47,296 nt of DNA, from positions 1-47,296 of the forward strand of contig NZ_JAJCXB010000055.1 of NCBI RefSeq assembly GCF_020564935.1, given 5' to 3'. Under the pieces are notes generated by a model. The model made no database searches, was not told the DNA's origin, and saw only the letters and a list, made by a program, of their open reading frames with translations. The position numbers and the translations under genes were made by a program. Source of the stretch: Streptomyces pinistramenti. GTDB taxonomy: Bacteria > Actinomycetota > Actinomycetes > Streptomycetales > Streptomycetaceae. This document shows, in pieces, positions 25,485-33,452 of the stretch. How positions within the stretch are numbered: position 1 is the stretch's first letter; each line of letters starts with the position of its first letter.

Positions 25485-26260
25485 ACAGCGACGGCGCACA
25501 GCAGGGCGCGAACAGCGACGGCGCTCCCCAGGGCGAGGCGGCAGGGCCCGCAGGACCGGCGGCGCTCGGCGAGCCGGCCGGCGGCGGGGCGGCCGAGGGC
25601 CGGACCGTGCGGGTCGTCCTGGTCGACGACCACCGGATGTTCCGTACGGGCGTGCAGGCCGAGATCGGCGAGACCGACCGCACGGGTGTCGAGGTCGTCG
25701 GCGAGGCCGCCGACGTCGACCAGGCCGTCACGGTCATCACCGCCACCCGCCCCGAGGTCGTCCTCCTGGACGTGCACCTCCCCGGTGGCGGCGGCGTCGA
25801 GGTGCTGCGCCGCAGCGCCGCCATGATGGCCGACGCCGACCGCCCGGTCCGTTTCCTGGCCCTGTCGGTCTCCGACGCGGCCGAGGACGTCATCGGCGTC
25901 ATCCGTGGCGGGGCCCGCGGCTACGTCACCAAGACCATCACCGGCAAGGACCTGGTCGACGCGATCTTCCGGGTCTCCGACGGCGACGCGGTCTTCTCCC
26001 CGCGGCTGGCCGGCTTCGTCCTCGACGCCTTCGCCTCCACGGACGCCCCGCCCGTGGACGAGGACATGGACCGCCTCACCCAGCGCGAGCGCGAGGTGCT
26101 GCGCCTGATCGCCCGTGGCTACGCCTACAAGGAGATCGCCAAGCAGCTCTTCATCTCCGTGAAGACCGTCGAGTCCCACGTCTCCGCGGTGCTGCGCAAG
26201 CTCCAGCTCTCCAACCGGCACGAACTGACCCGGTGGGCCACCGCCCGCCGCCTGGTCTAG
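25481..26260 (+). CDS. LuxR-family response regulator, partner of the PspC kinase (EsrR-like)
   Basis: About 259 aa. After a ~38-residue Gly/Ala-rich leader, the receiver domain has VRVVLVDDHRMFRTGV, the phospho-acceptor Asp in VVLLDVHLPGGGGVEV and Lys in GYVTKTI. The C-terminal helix-turn-helix reads LTQREREVLRLIARGYAYKEIA with KTVESHVSAVLRKL. It should be phosphorylated by the upstream kinase. The TCAGGG arrays before both PspC genes are its most plausible binding sites. The ATG at 25481 gives an ATGA overlap with the small upstream ORF; there is only a weak GGACGAG before it. Confidence 0.92.
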   Translation: MNSDGAQQGANSDGAPQGEAAGPAGPAALGEPAGGGAAEGRTVRVVLVDDHRMFRTGVQAEIGETDRTGVEVVGEAADVDQAVTVITATRPEVVLLDVHLPGGGGVEVLRRSAAMMADADRPVRFLALSVSDAAEDVIGVIRGGARGYVTKTITGKDLVDAIFRVSDGDAVFSPRLAGFVLDAFASTDAPPVDEDMDRLTQREREVLRLIARGYAYKEIAKQLFISVKTVESHVSAVLRKLQLSNRHELTRWATARRLV

Positions 26261-26521
26261 GGCCTCTCGACAGCAGGGCCGGGTGCGGACGGTCCGCAGG
26301 CGGCGCCCCGGCCGACCGGAACGCCGCCTGGAACGCCCGGAACGTCCGCCGGACCGACCCCCGAGTGCGCCGGATCACCTCACCCGCGGAAAGAAGGGCT
26401 CGAAGAGGGGCAACCAGGACGTCGCCGTTCGCCATCTAAAGGCGCGGAGAGGCCCGCTGCCGACGCCGGGGCCGGAACCACGCCCCCGTCGCCGCGTACA
26501 TGTCCTGGAAGCGAGATCCCG

Positions 26522-27646
26522 ATGAGCCTGACGGGCACGCCCTTCTTTCTCACCTCGATCGTGCTGCTGCTGATCGCCGTCGCGCTGCCGCTGGCACTGT
26601 GGGGACGGATACCGGGCCCGCGCCTGGCGCGCGGTGCCCTGCGCCTGGTCATGCTGCTGTTCGCCCAGGTCACGGCCATCACGCTGGTATTCGTCCTGGT
26701 CAACAACGCGAACAATCTCTACGACACCTGGGACGACCTGCTGGGCACCGGCAGCCATGTGGAGGCCGCCCACGACCTCGGCCCTGACGGGCTGGGCGGC
26801 CGGCAGATCAAGAACGAGCCCCGCCAGGTCCAGCCGTTCCGTCCCGCCGACGACCCGATACTGGGCGCCGGGGTCCAGATGACCGACCTCAAGGGCCGGA
26901 TCTCCGGGGTCAGCGGCGAGGTGTACGTATGGCTGCCGCCGCAGTACCACGACCCCGCCTACCGCAACACGAAGTTCCCGGTCGTCGAGGTGCTGCCCGG
27001 CTACCCCGGATCGGCGAAAGCCTGGTTCGGCTCTCTCAAGGCCGACGAACAGCTCCGTCCGATGATGATGAACGGCGAGGTCAAGCCGTTCATCCTGGTC
27101 GCCCCGCGCACCAACCTCGTCACCGGTTCCGACACCGGATGCGTCAACATCCCGGGGAAGGTCAACGCCGACAGCTGGCTGACCGTCGACGTGCGCCAGA
27201 TGGTCATCGACACCTTCCGGGCCTCCGGCCACGCCCGCTCCTGGGCCCTGGCCGGCTACTCGGCGGGCGCCCACTGCGCCGCCAAGCTCGCCCTGTCGCA
27301 CCCGGACCGCTACCACGCGGCGGTCGCCATGTCCGGCTACAACGACCCGGCGATGGAGGCCAGTTCGCTCGCGGGCAAGGACCCGAAGCTGCGCATCGAG
27401 TCGAACCCGCTGCACATCCTGAAGTCGGCCAACGCGGCCGGAAAGCCGCCGCGTACCGCGCTGTACGTCTCCGGCGCATCGGGCGACGGATACCAGGCAG
27501 GCGTCGGGCTGCGGCAGCTGGCGCAGCGGCCGACGACGGTGACCGTGCAGCAGATTCCCGCGGACGCCGGCGGGCACACGAGCGCGGTCTGGCGGCAGCA
27601 GATCCCCGAGATCTTCCGCTGGCTGACGCGCCACGTCACCGCGTGA
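26522..27646 (+). CDS. Membrane-anchored alpha/beta-hydrolase (esterase/antigen 85-like)
   Basis: About 374 aa. Two N-terminal membrane helices (IVLLLIAVALPLALW and LVMLLFAQVTAITLVFVLV) are followed by an extracytoplasmic hydrolase domain. The nucleophile Ser sits in ALAGYSAGAHCA, with the catalytic His probably in AGGHTSAVW; WLPPQYHDPAYRNTKFPVVEVLPGYPGS is the typical first half of the esterase-D/antigen 85 fold. Related proteins are called putative esterases; mycolyltransferase activity is not expected in a mycolate-free organism. It stands alone after the response regulator gene with 261 bp between. Confidence 0.85.
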   Translation: MSLTGTPFFLTSIVLLLIAVALPLALWGRIPGPRLARGALRLVMLLFAQVTAITLVFVLVNNANNLYDTWDDLLGTGSHVEAAHDLGPDGLGGRQIKNEPRQVQPFRPADDPILGAGVQMTDLKGRISGVSGEVYVWLPPQYHDPAYRNTKFPVVEVLPGYPGSAKAWFGSLKADEQLRPMMMNGEVKPFILVAPRTNLVTGSDTGCVNIPGKVNADSWLTVDVRQMVIDTFRASGHARSWALAGYSAGAHCAAKLALSHPDRYHAAVAMSGYNDPAMEASSLAGKDPKLRIESNPLHILKSANAAGKPPRTALYVSGASGDGYQAGVGLRQLAQRPTTVTVQQIPADAGGHTSAVWRQQIPEIFRWLTRHVTA

Positions 27647-27653
27647 GACGGGC

Positions 27654-27683
27654 GGACGCGGCAGCGCAGCTCGTGCCGCGTCC
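27654..27683. terminator. Bidirectional terminator between esterase and acetyltransferase
   Basis: Perfect 10-bp stem GGACGCGGCA / TGCCGCGTCC with a 10-base loop, between two convergent stops. Confidence 0.8.
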
Positions 27684-27697
27684 CCGTTCGCTGCGGG

Positions 27698-28513
27698 TCA
27701 CCGCGGGCGGACCGCCGCCGTGACCGGCGCGCGCAACTCCCAGCCCAGCGCCTCGTAGAGGGCGCGGCCTTCGGGGCTGGCGACCAGGACGCCCTGCGTG
27801 GCGCCCGCCGCGGCCGCGCGGGCGGCGAGGGCCGCCATCACCAGCCGGCCAAGACCCCTGCGGCGGTGTCCTGCCGCCGTGCCGATCATGTCGAAGACGG
27901 CGGACCGCGGTCCGGGCACGGCGCCGGACGCCCCGCCGGTGAGCGCGGCCAGGCCACTGGCGGCCGGGGGTATTTCCGGGCCCATTTCCGGGTCGGCCTC
28001 CGGGCCCGCCTCCGGGCTTCCCGTACGGACCGGACGAGGCGTAGGGGCCGGATGAGGCGTACGGGAAGTGCGGGCCCCAGGGTCCGTGCCGTCCAGGACG
28101 ATGCGGGCCTCGATGAGGCCGCCGTCCGCGTCGTGGCGGACGGTGAGGCGGTAGCCGGGCGGCGGCGTGAGGTCGCCGGGCGGTTCCAGCGGGGCCGTCA
28201 TCAGGTATTGGGGCTCGCTGAACTGCCAGCCGGGAGGCAGCAGCGGCTCGATCCGCTCGCGCGGCGCGCAGACCTTGAGCCACAGGCCGGGCGCGTCGAT
28301 GCCGCGGACCAGCTCGCGCAGCACGTCGGGGTCGGCTGCCGGAAGGACGTAACGGGCGACGTGGCGCGGCTGCCCGACCTCGATCCGGAAACCGCCGGGC
28401 ACCGCCAACGGCACGGCGGTCCGCCGGGCCCGCGCCCAGCCGTCGGCCCAGACGCCGACGAGCCGCGCGAGTTCGGACGGCGGGGCGGGCGGGGGAGCCA
28501 TGGCGGGATCCAT
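27698..28513 (-). CDS. GNAT-family acetyltransferase
   Basis: About 271 aa. The C-terminal half has the acetyl-CoA-binding motif A of the GNAT fold (GTAAGHRRRGLGRLVMAALAARAAAAG) followed by ASPEGRALYEALGWE. An N-terminal region precedes it, with a Pro/Glu-rich insertion (about residues 150-185) encoded by short CCGGGCC-type repeats. The substrate is unknown. The ATG at 28513 lies seven bases after a TACGCT -10-like element on the minus strand, so the message may be leaderless, which supports this start over an ATG four codons later. Confidence 0.85.
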   Translation of the reverse strand: MDPAMAPPPAPPSELARLVGVWADGWARARRTAVPLAVPGGFRIEVGQPRHVARYVLPAADPDVLRELVRGIDAPGLWLKVCAPRERIEPLLPPGWQFSEPQYLMTAPLEPPGDLTPPPGYRLTVRHDADGGLIEARIVLDGTDPGARTSRTPHPAPTPRPVRTGSPEAGPEADPEMGPEIPPAASGLAALTGGASGAVPGPRSAVFDMIGTAAGHRRRGLGRLVMAALAARAAAAGATQGVLVASPEGRALYEALGWELRAPVTAAVRPR

Positions 28514-28705
28514 GGGGCAGAGCGTAGGCCGCGCCCGTGATCTACTTCAGCCGGATTTTCCGGGCCGGAACGGGCGCACGGTACGGCCCCTGCGGGCTCC
28601 CGCTGCCGGGCCGCCGGCCGGCGGCCGCGAGAGCACACAGGCGTGCGGAACGGTGCAGCGCCCTGCCCGATGGGTCGTGTTTTGGGCGGGCTACGATCCA
28701 GCACT

Positions 28706-29059
28706 ATGGACGTAGTAATCAACATCTTCGTCGGCCTGCACATCATCGGTATCGCCTCCCTCCTGGGCGGCTTTCTGACCCAGATGAAGGCGATGAGCGC
28801 GGGCACGGCGCGCTTCGTGCCCGCCATGCTGCACGGCGCGCTGACGATGCTCGTCACCGGCATCGTGCTGGTCGGCCTGAACCAGGCCCAGGGCAGCCCG
28901 GTCGACAACATCAAGATCGGCATCAAGCTGGCCGTCCTGGTGGTGATCCTGGGCCTTGTCTACGTCAAGCGTGACGAGGAGAAGATCGCCAAGCCGCTCT
29001 TCGGCACCGTCGGCCTGCTCACGATGGTCAACATCTTCATTGCGGTGCTCTGGACCTGA
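28706..29059 (+). CDS. Small four-helix membrane protein
   Basis: About 117 aa, almost entirely hydrophobic with roughly four membrane segments (VVINIFVGLHIIGIASLLGG, ARFVPAMLHGALTMLVTGIVLVG, IKLAVLVVILGLVYV, LFGTVGLLTMVNIFIAVLW). Widespread as a hypothetical integral membrane protein in Streptomyces, in my recollection; no known function. A TACGAT -10-like element ends eight bases before the ATG, suggesting leaderless transcription. Confidence 0.82.
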   Translation: MDVVINIFVGLHIIGIASLLGGFLTQMKAMSAGTARFVPAMLHGALTMLVTGIVLVGLNQAQGSPVDNIKIGIKLAVLVVILGLVYVKRDEEKIAKPLFGTVGLLTMVNIFIAVLWT

Positions 29060-29096
29060 GCCCGCCGGGCCGGGCCCGCCCAGGATGCCGCACGGT

Positions 29097-29152
29097 GAAC
29101 CGCGCGGCCCTCGCGTCGTCGGTCGTTCCGACCGTCCGGGGGCCGCGCGGTT
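29097..29152. terminator. Long hairpin terminator between convergent genes
   Basis: Perfect 14-bp stem GAACCGCGCGGCCC / GGGCCGCGCGGTTC; the loop contains a second small hairpin (CGGTCG-TTC-CGACCG). It serves the small membrane protein gene and possibly the NlpC/P60 gene. Confidence 0.85.
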
Positions 29153-29211
29153 CCGTGCTGCGGGGGGGGGGCCTGGGGTGCTGTGGGTGTTCCTGGGGTG
29201 CCTCGGGGGCG

Positions 29212-30360
29212 CTAGGCCGGCCGGATGCTCCCGTAGACCGGCATGTAGTAGATCGACTCCACCCGCACGCTGGCGCCCGGCTTCGGGGCGTGGATCATCT
29301 TGCCGCCGCCTATGTACATCCCGACGTGGCTGATGTCCTTGAAGAAGAACACCAGGTCGCCCGGTTGCAGGTCCTTGGTCGCCACCCGCTCGCCGGTCTT
29401 CACCTGGTCCCACGTCGTACGCGGCAGGCTCACACCGGCCGCCTTCCAGGCCGCCTGCGTCAGCCCTGAGCAGTCGTACGAGTTGGGGCCGGTCGCGCCC
29501 CAGACGTACGGCTTGCCCATCTGGGCGCGGGCGAAGGCGAGCGCCTTCTTGGCCTTCGTGAGGGACGTGCCGTCGCCGGATCCGCCGGCCGATCCGTCCG
29601 TCGAGCCGTCACCGGACCCGCCGTTCCCCTCCGGGTTCCCTTTGTGCTCCTTCTCGGCCTGCCGGCGCGCCATCTCATCGGCCTTGCGCTGGGCCGCCTC
29701 CTCCTTCTTGCGGTCCAGCTCGGCCAGGCGCGCCTTCTCCTGGGCGGTCAGCCGGGACAGCAGCTGCCGGGCCTCGGTCAGCTTGGCCTGCACCGTCCGC
29801 TTGGACTCCTGGAGGGCGGTCTGGGACTCCTGGAGCTGCTCCAGGCTGTGGACGGCCTCGGCACGTTCGTGCGCGGCCGCTGCCTGCTGCTCCTGGTAGT
29901 CCGCGACCGCCTGCTGCTGACGTCCGGTCAGCCGCTCCATGAGGTGGCTGCGGTCGGCGAACTGCTGCGGATCCTTGGCGAGGATCAGCTGCGCCGTCGG
30001 GCTCATGCCACCGGTGCGGTACTGCGCGGCGGCGTACGTGCCCAGCTCCCGCCGGGACGCGTTGAGCTTGTCGGTGCGGTGCGCCGCGGAGTCCTGGAGC
30101 TGGTTCACCTTGTCGCGCCGCTGCTCGGCGCGTTCCTTGACGGCGTTGTACTTCTGGGTCGCGACCTCGGCCTGGCGGTAGAGGTCGTCGACGTTCTTCT
30201 TGACCTCTTCGACGGTCGGCCTGGGGCTGCTGGGCGCCGCTTCGGCGGACTGCGACAGCAGCGTGACCGAGGCGAGGGCTGCGGTGGTGATCCCGACCGC
30301 CGTGCGGCGGCTTCCGGGTGAGGCGAGGACGCGGGTGCGCGGCTTGCGATGCGACGCCAA
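29212..30360 (-). CDS. Secreted NlpC/P60 peptidoglycan endopeptidase with coiled coil
   Basis: About 382 aa. A TTG start at 30360 with AAGGAG nine bases upstream gives MASHRKPRTRVLASPGSRR and a Sec signal peptide (TAVGITTAALASVTLLSQSAEA). A long coiled coil (~45-245) precedes a Gly/Ser linker and the NlpC/P60 domain: catalytic Cys297 in NSYDCSGLTQAAW and His in ISHVGMYIGGG. The family cleaves the gamma-D-Glu-diaminopimelate bond in wall peptides; the domain order matches RipA/RipC-like and Streptomyces cell-wall hydrolases. Expression is very likely controlled by the c-di-AMP riboswitch in its leader. Confidence 0.93.
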   Translation of the reverse strand: MASHRKPRTRVLASPGSRRTAVGITTAALASVTLLSQSAEAAPSSPRPTVEEVKKNVDDLYRQAEVATQKYNAVKERAEQRRDKVNQLQDSAAHRTDKLNASRRELGTYAAAQYRTGGMSPTAQLILAKDPQQFADRSHLMERLTGRQQQAVADYQEQQAAAAHERAEAVHSLEQLQESQTALQESKRTVQAKLTEARQLLSRLTAQEKARLAELDRKKEEAAQRKADEMARRQAEKEHKGNPEGNGGSGDGSTDGSAGGSGDGTSLTKAKKALAFARAQMGKPYVWGATGPNSYDCSGLTQAAWKAAGVSLPRTTWDQVKTGERVATKDLQPGDLVFFFKDISHVGMYIGGGKMIHAPKPGASVRVESIYYMPVYGSIRPA

Positions 30361-30374
30361 GGCCGGCGACTCCT

Positions 30375-30600
30375 TCCGTGGACCGCCTACCGGGTTAGCT
30401 GTCGGGTTCGGGCGGTGTCGCAGACGGAAGGCTTGCCCTACGGTCCGTACGTCCGCGCGCGGCGGCCGTACCGATCGATTCACCCCGGTGGTGCTGGTGG
30501 GTTCCCGGCTCCGGGTGCCGTGGGGCAGGCCGGACTCGGCGGGAGCGGCCCGTGCGCACGCTGTCGTACGCGGGGATGCGGGCTGCCCGAGCGAGCACGG
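30375..30600 (-). ncRNA. c-di-AMP riboswitch (ydaO-yuaA leader)
   Basis: On the minus strand the leader of the NlpC/P60 gene contains the ydaO hallmarks in order: GGAGCCGGGAACCC (30512-30499), GGGGTGAATC (30486-30477), and GACAGCTAACCCGGTAGGCG (30403-30384), the last just before the ribosome-binding site. Known members of this class bind c-di-AMP and switch off wall-hydrolase genes in actinobacteria. The 5' boundary is approximate. Confidence 0.87.
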
Positions 30601-30641
30601 TAGCCAACTCGTGTGGCTCCTGTGAAGGCTGATGTTCGAAT

Positions 30642-30708
30642 TGCCCGAAACCTTTTTGTGACCTGAAGGTGAGGCGATGGTGATTGCGCGGGATGTCGGT
30701 TTCGGGCA
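30642..30708. repeat. 11-bp inverted repeat in the pcrA/NlpC intergenic region
   Basis: TGCCCGAAACC (30642-30652) and GGTTTCGGGCA (30698-30708) are perfect inverse copies flanking an AT-richer CTTTTTGTGACC segment, probably near the promoter of the riboswitch transcript. Upstream of it (30723-30860) are several degenerate copies of GGACGGCTCCTG; GGCTCCTGTGAAG occurs identically at 30615 and 30813. Confidence 0.6.
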
Positions 30709-30902
30709 GTGCCGGGACGTCCCCGGACGGCTCGTAGGAAACCGGCCCCGGGCGGCCGCGTGAAGACGCCCCGGTACGGCGTCCCCGGTGTCTCTGTGCG
30801 ATACCACCGGACGGCTCCTGTGAAGACGGCTCCACGTCTCCGGGACGGTTCCTGCACGCCCGGGACGCTTCACGTCAGGCCGTTCCCGGACTTCGGGACC
30901 GG

Positions 30903-30925
30903 ATGTCAGTGGGGCCGCCTAGACT
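30903..30925 (+). promoter_or_regulatory. RecA-independent (PafBC-type) DNA-damage promoter of pcrA
   Basis: ATGTCAGTG, eight bases, TAGACT: matches the consensus TTGTCRGTG-N8-TANNNT except for the first base. The expected transcription start is only a few bases before the pcrA ATG, so the message is nearly leaderless. Confidence 0.7.
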
Positions 30926-30934
30926 CGGTGGGCG

Positions 30935-33391
30935 ATGAGCAGCCTCTTTGACGACAGCTTCCTGGCGGATCTCGGCCCGAAGGGCGAGCACCCCCCGCCC
31001 CCTCCCGAGGACGAGCACGGCCCGGCCCCGGAGGAGGTCCCGCACGACCTCTTCGACGGGAAGTTCGACGCACCCGTGCCCCGGGAGGCGTACTACCGCG
31101 ACGGCGCCGCCCGCCCGGCGGTCGACCCTGCCGCCCTCCTGGAGGGGCTCAACGACGCCCAGAAGGCGGCCGTGGTGCACACCGGCAGCCCGCTGCTGAT
31201 CGTCGCGGGCGCCGGATCCGGCAAGACCCGGGTACTCACCCACCGCATCGCGCACCTGCTCGGCGCGCGCGGCGTGCACCCCGGCCAGATCCTCGCGATC
31301 ACCTTCACCAACAAGGCCGCGGGCGAGATGAAGGAGCGCGTCGAAGAACTGGTCGGCCCGCGGGCGAACGCCATGTGGGTCTCCACCTTCCACAGCGCCT
31401 GCGTCCGCATCCTGCGCCGCGAGTCCAAGCAGCTCGGCTTCACCTCGTCGTTCTCGATCTACGACGCCGCCGACTCGAAGCGCCTGATGGCCCTGGTCTG
31501 CCGCGATCTGGACCTCGACCCCAAGCGCTTCCCGCCCAAGTCCTTCAGCGCCAAGGTCTCCAACCTCAAGAACGAGCTCATCGACGAGGAGACCTTCGCG
31601 GGGACGGCTGCCGACGGGTTCGAGAAGACCCTGGCCGAGGCGTACGCGATGTACCAGGCGCGGCTGCGCGAGGCCAACGCCCTGGACTTCGACGACATCA
31701 TCATGACGACCGTCAACCTCCTCCAGGCGTTCCCCGACGTCGCGGCGCACTACCGCCGCCGCTTCCGGCACGTCATGGTCGACGAGTACCAGGACACCAA
31801 CCACGCGCAGTACACCCTCGTACGCGAACTGGTCGGCCCGCCCGAGTCCGCCGCCGAGCTGTGCGTCGTCGGCGACGCCGATCAGTCGATCTACGCCTTC
31901 CGCGGTGCCACGATCCGCAACATCCTCCAGTTCGAGGAGGACTATCCCAACGCCACGACGATCCTCCTGGAGCAGAACTACCGCTCCACGCAGACGATCC
32001 TCAGCGCCGCCAACGCCGTCATCGAACGCAATGAGAACCGCCGCCCCAAGAACCTCTGGACGCAAGCCGGCGAGGGGCCCCGGATCACCGGCTACGTCGC
32101 CGACACCGAGCACGACGAAGCACAGTTCGTCGCCGACGAGATCGACCGGCTGACGGACGCGGGCGACGCCAGGGCCGGCGACGTCGCCGTCTTCTACCGC
32201 ACCAACGCCCAGTCCCGTGTCTTCGAAGAGATCCTCATCCGGGTCGGGCTGCCCTACAAGGTCGTCGGCGGCGTCCGCTTCTACGAGCGCAAGGAGGTCC
32301 GCGACGTCCTCGCGTACCTGCGCGTGCTCTCCAACCCCGAGGACACCGTCCCGCTGCGCCGGATCCTCAACGTCCCCAAGCGCGGCATCGGCGACCGCGC
32401 CGAGGCGATGATCGACGCCCTGTCGCTGCGCGAGAAGATCAGCTTCCCGCAGGCCCTGCGCCGGGTCGACGAGGCGTACGGTATGGCCGCCCGCTCGGCC
32501 AACGCCGTCCGGCGCTTCAACACGCTGATGGAAGAGCTGCGCACGATCGTCGAATCCGGCGCGGGCCCGGCCACCGTCCTGGAAGCGGTCCTGGAGCGCA
32601 CCGGCTACCTCGCCGAACTCCAGACCTCCACCGACCCGCAGGACGAGACCCGGATCGAGAACCTCCAGGAACTCGCCGCCGTGGCCCTGGAGTTCGAGCA
32701 GGACCGCGGCGAGGACGATCCGGGCACGCTCGCCGACTTCCTGGAGCAGGTCGCGCTGGTCGCCGACTCCGACCAGATCCCCGACGAGGAGGAGGACGGC
32801 AGCGGCGTCATCACCCTGATGACCCTGCACACCGCCAAGGGCCTGGAGTTCCCCGTCGTCTTCCTGACCGGCATGGAGGACGGCGTCTTCCCGCACATGC
32901 GCTCGCTGGGCCAGACCAAGGAGCTGGAGGAGGAGCGCCGGCTGGCGTATGTGGGCATCACCCGCGCCCGCGAGCGGCTCTACCTCACCCGCTCGACGAT
33001 GCGCAGCGCCTGGGGCCAGCCCTCGTACAACCCGCCCTCGCGGTTCCTGGAGGAGATCCCGGAGGCGTACGTCGACTGGAAGCGCCTCGGGCCCGCGACA
33101 CCGTCCGCCACGATGGGCGGGCTGTCATCCGGCGGCGGCATCGGCTCCGGGATCGGCTCCGGCTTCTCGTCGTCGCGTGCCAAGGGCCCGAGCGGATTCG
33201 CGACCCGACGCTCCTCCGACCGGCAGGTCGTCGCGCTGGCCGTCGGCGACCGCGTCACCCACGACAGCTTCGGCCTCGGCACGGTCGTGGGTGTCAAGGG
33301 CAGCGGCGACAACGCCGAGGCGACGATCGACTTCGGCGGCGAGAAGCCGAAGCGGCTGCTGCTGCGGTACGCGCCGGTGCAGAAGCTCTAG
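30935..33391 (+). CDS. pcrA: ATP-dependent DNA helicase PcrA (UvrD family, SF1)
   Basis: About 818 aa. A ~65-residue acidic/Pro-rich N-terminus precedes the SF1A helicase core. The Q-motif is LNDAQKAAV; Walker A is AGAGSGKTRVLTHRI (Lys97); ITFTNKAAGEM is motif Ia; VDEYQDTN is Walker B; GDADQSIYAFRGA is motif III; EQNYRSTQTIL is motif IV; TLHTAKGLEFPVVF is motif V; EEERRLAYVGITRA is motif VI. The C-terminal tail DRVTHDSFGLGTVVGV and IDFGGEKPKRLLLRY is the Tudor-like domain of PcrA that contacts RNA polymerase. It unwinds DNA 3' to 5' in excision repair and replication-transcription conflicts. A DNA-damage promoter element directly precedes it. Confidence 0.96.
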   Translation: MSSLFDDSFLADLGPKGEHPPPPPEDEHGPAPEEVPHDLFDGKFDAPVPREAYYRDGAARPAVDPAALLEGLNDAQKAAVVHTGSPLLIVAGAGSGKTRVLTHRIAHLLGARGVHPGQILAITFTNKAAGEMKERVEELVGPRANAMWVSTFHSACVRILRRESKQLGFTSSFSIYDAADSKRLMALVCRDLDLDPKRFPPKSFSAKVSNLKNELIDEETFAGTAADGFEKTLAEAYAMYQARLREANALDFDDIIMTTVNLLQAFPDVAAHYRRRFRHVMVDEYQDTNHAQYTLVRELVGPPESAAELCVVGDADQSIYAFRGATIRNILQFEEDYPNATTILLEQNYRSTQTILSAANAVIERNENRRPKNLWTQAGEGPRITGYVADTEHDEAQFVADEIDRLTDAGDARAGDVAVFYRTNAQSRVFEEILIRVGLPYKVVGGVRFYERKEVRDVLAYLRVLSNPEDTVPLRRILNVPKRGIGDRAEAMIDALSLREKISFPQALRRVDEAYGMAARSANAVRRFNTLMEELRTIVESGAGPATVLEAVLERTGYLAELQTSTDPQDETRIENLQELAAVALEFEQDRGEDDPGTLADFLEQVALVADSDQIPDEEEDGSGVITLMTLHTAKGLEFPVVFLTGMEDGVFPHMRSLGQTKELEEERRLAYVGITRARERLYLTRSTMRSAWGQPSYNPPSRFLEEIPEAYVDWKRLGPATPSATMGGLSSGGGIGSGIGSGFSSSRAKGPSGFATRRSSDRQVVALAVGDRVTHDSFGLGTVVGVKGSGDNAEATIDFGGEKPKRLLLRYAPVQKL

Positions 33392-33452
33392 GGCGCTTGG
33401 CGACGGTCCCGCCGTCCCGCCGCCGTCAGGGCGTCGGGCCGTGCGGGGCCGG

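Noticed and set aside
27955..28060. Short CCGGGCC-type repeats in the acetyltransferase gene as a possible mobile or CRISPR-like element
   Set aside because: They stay in frame and encode a Pro/Glu-rich insertion; there are no evenly spaced repeats with unique spacers.
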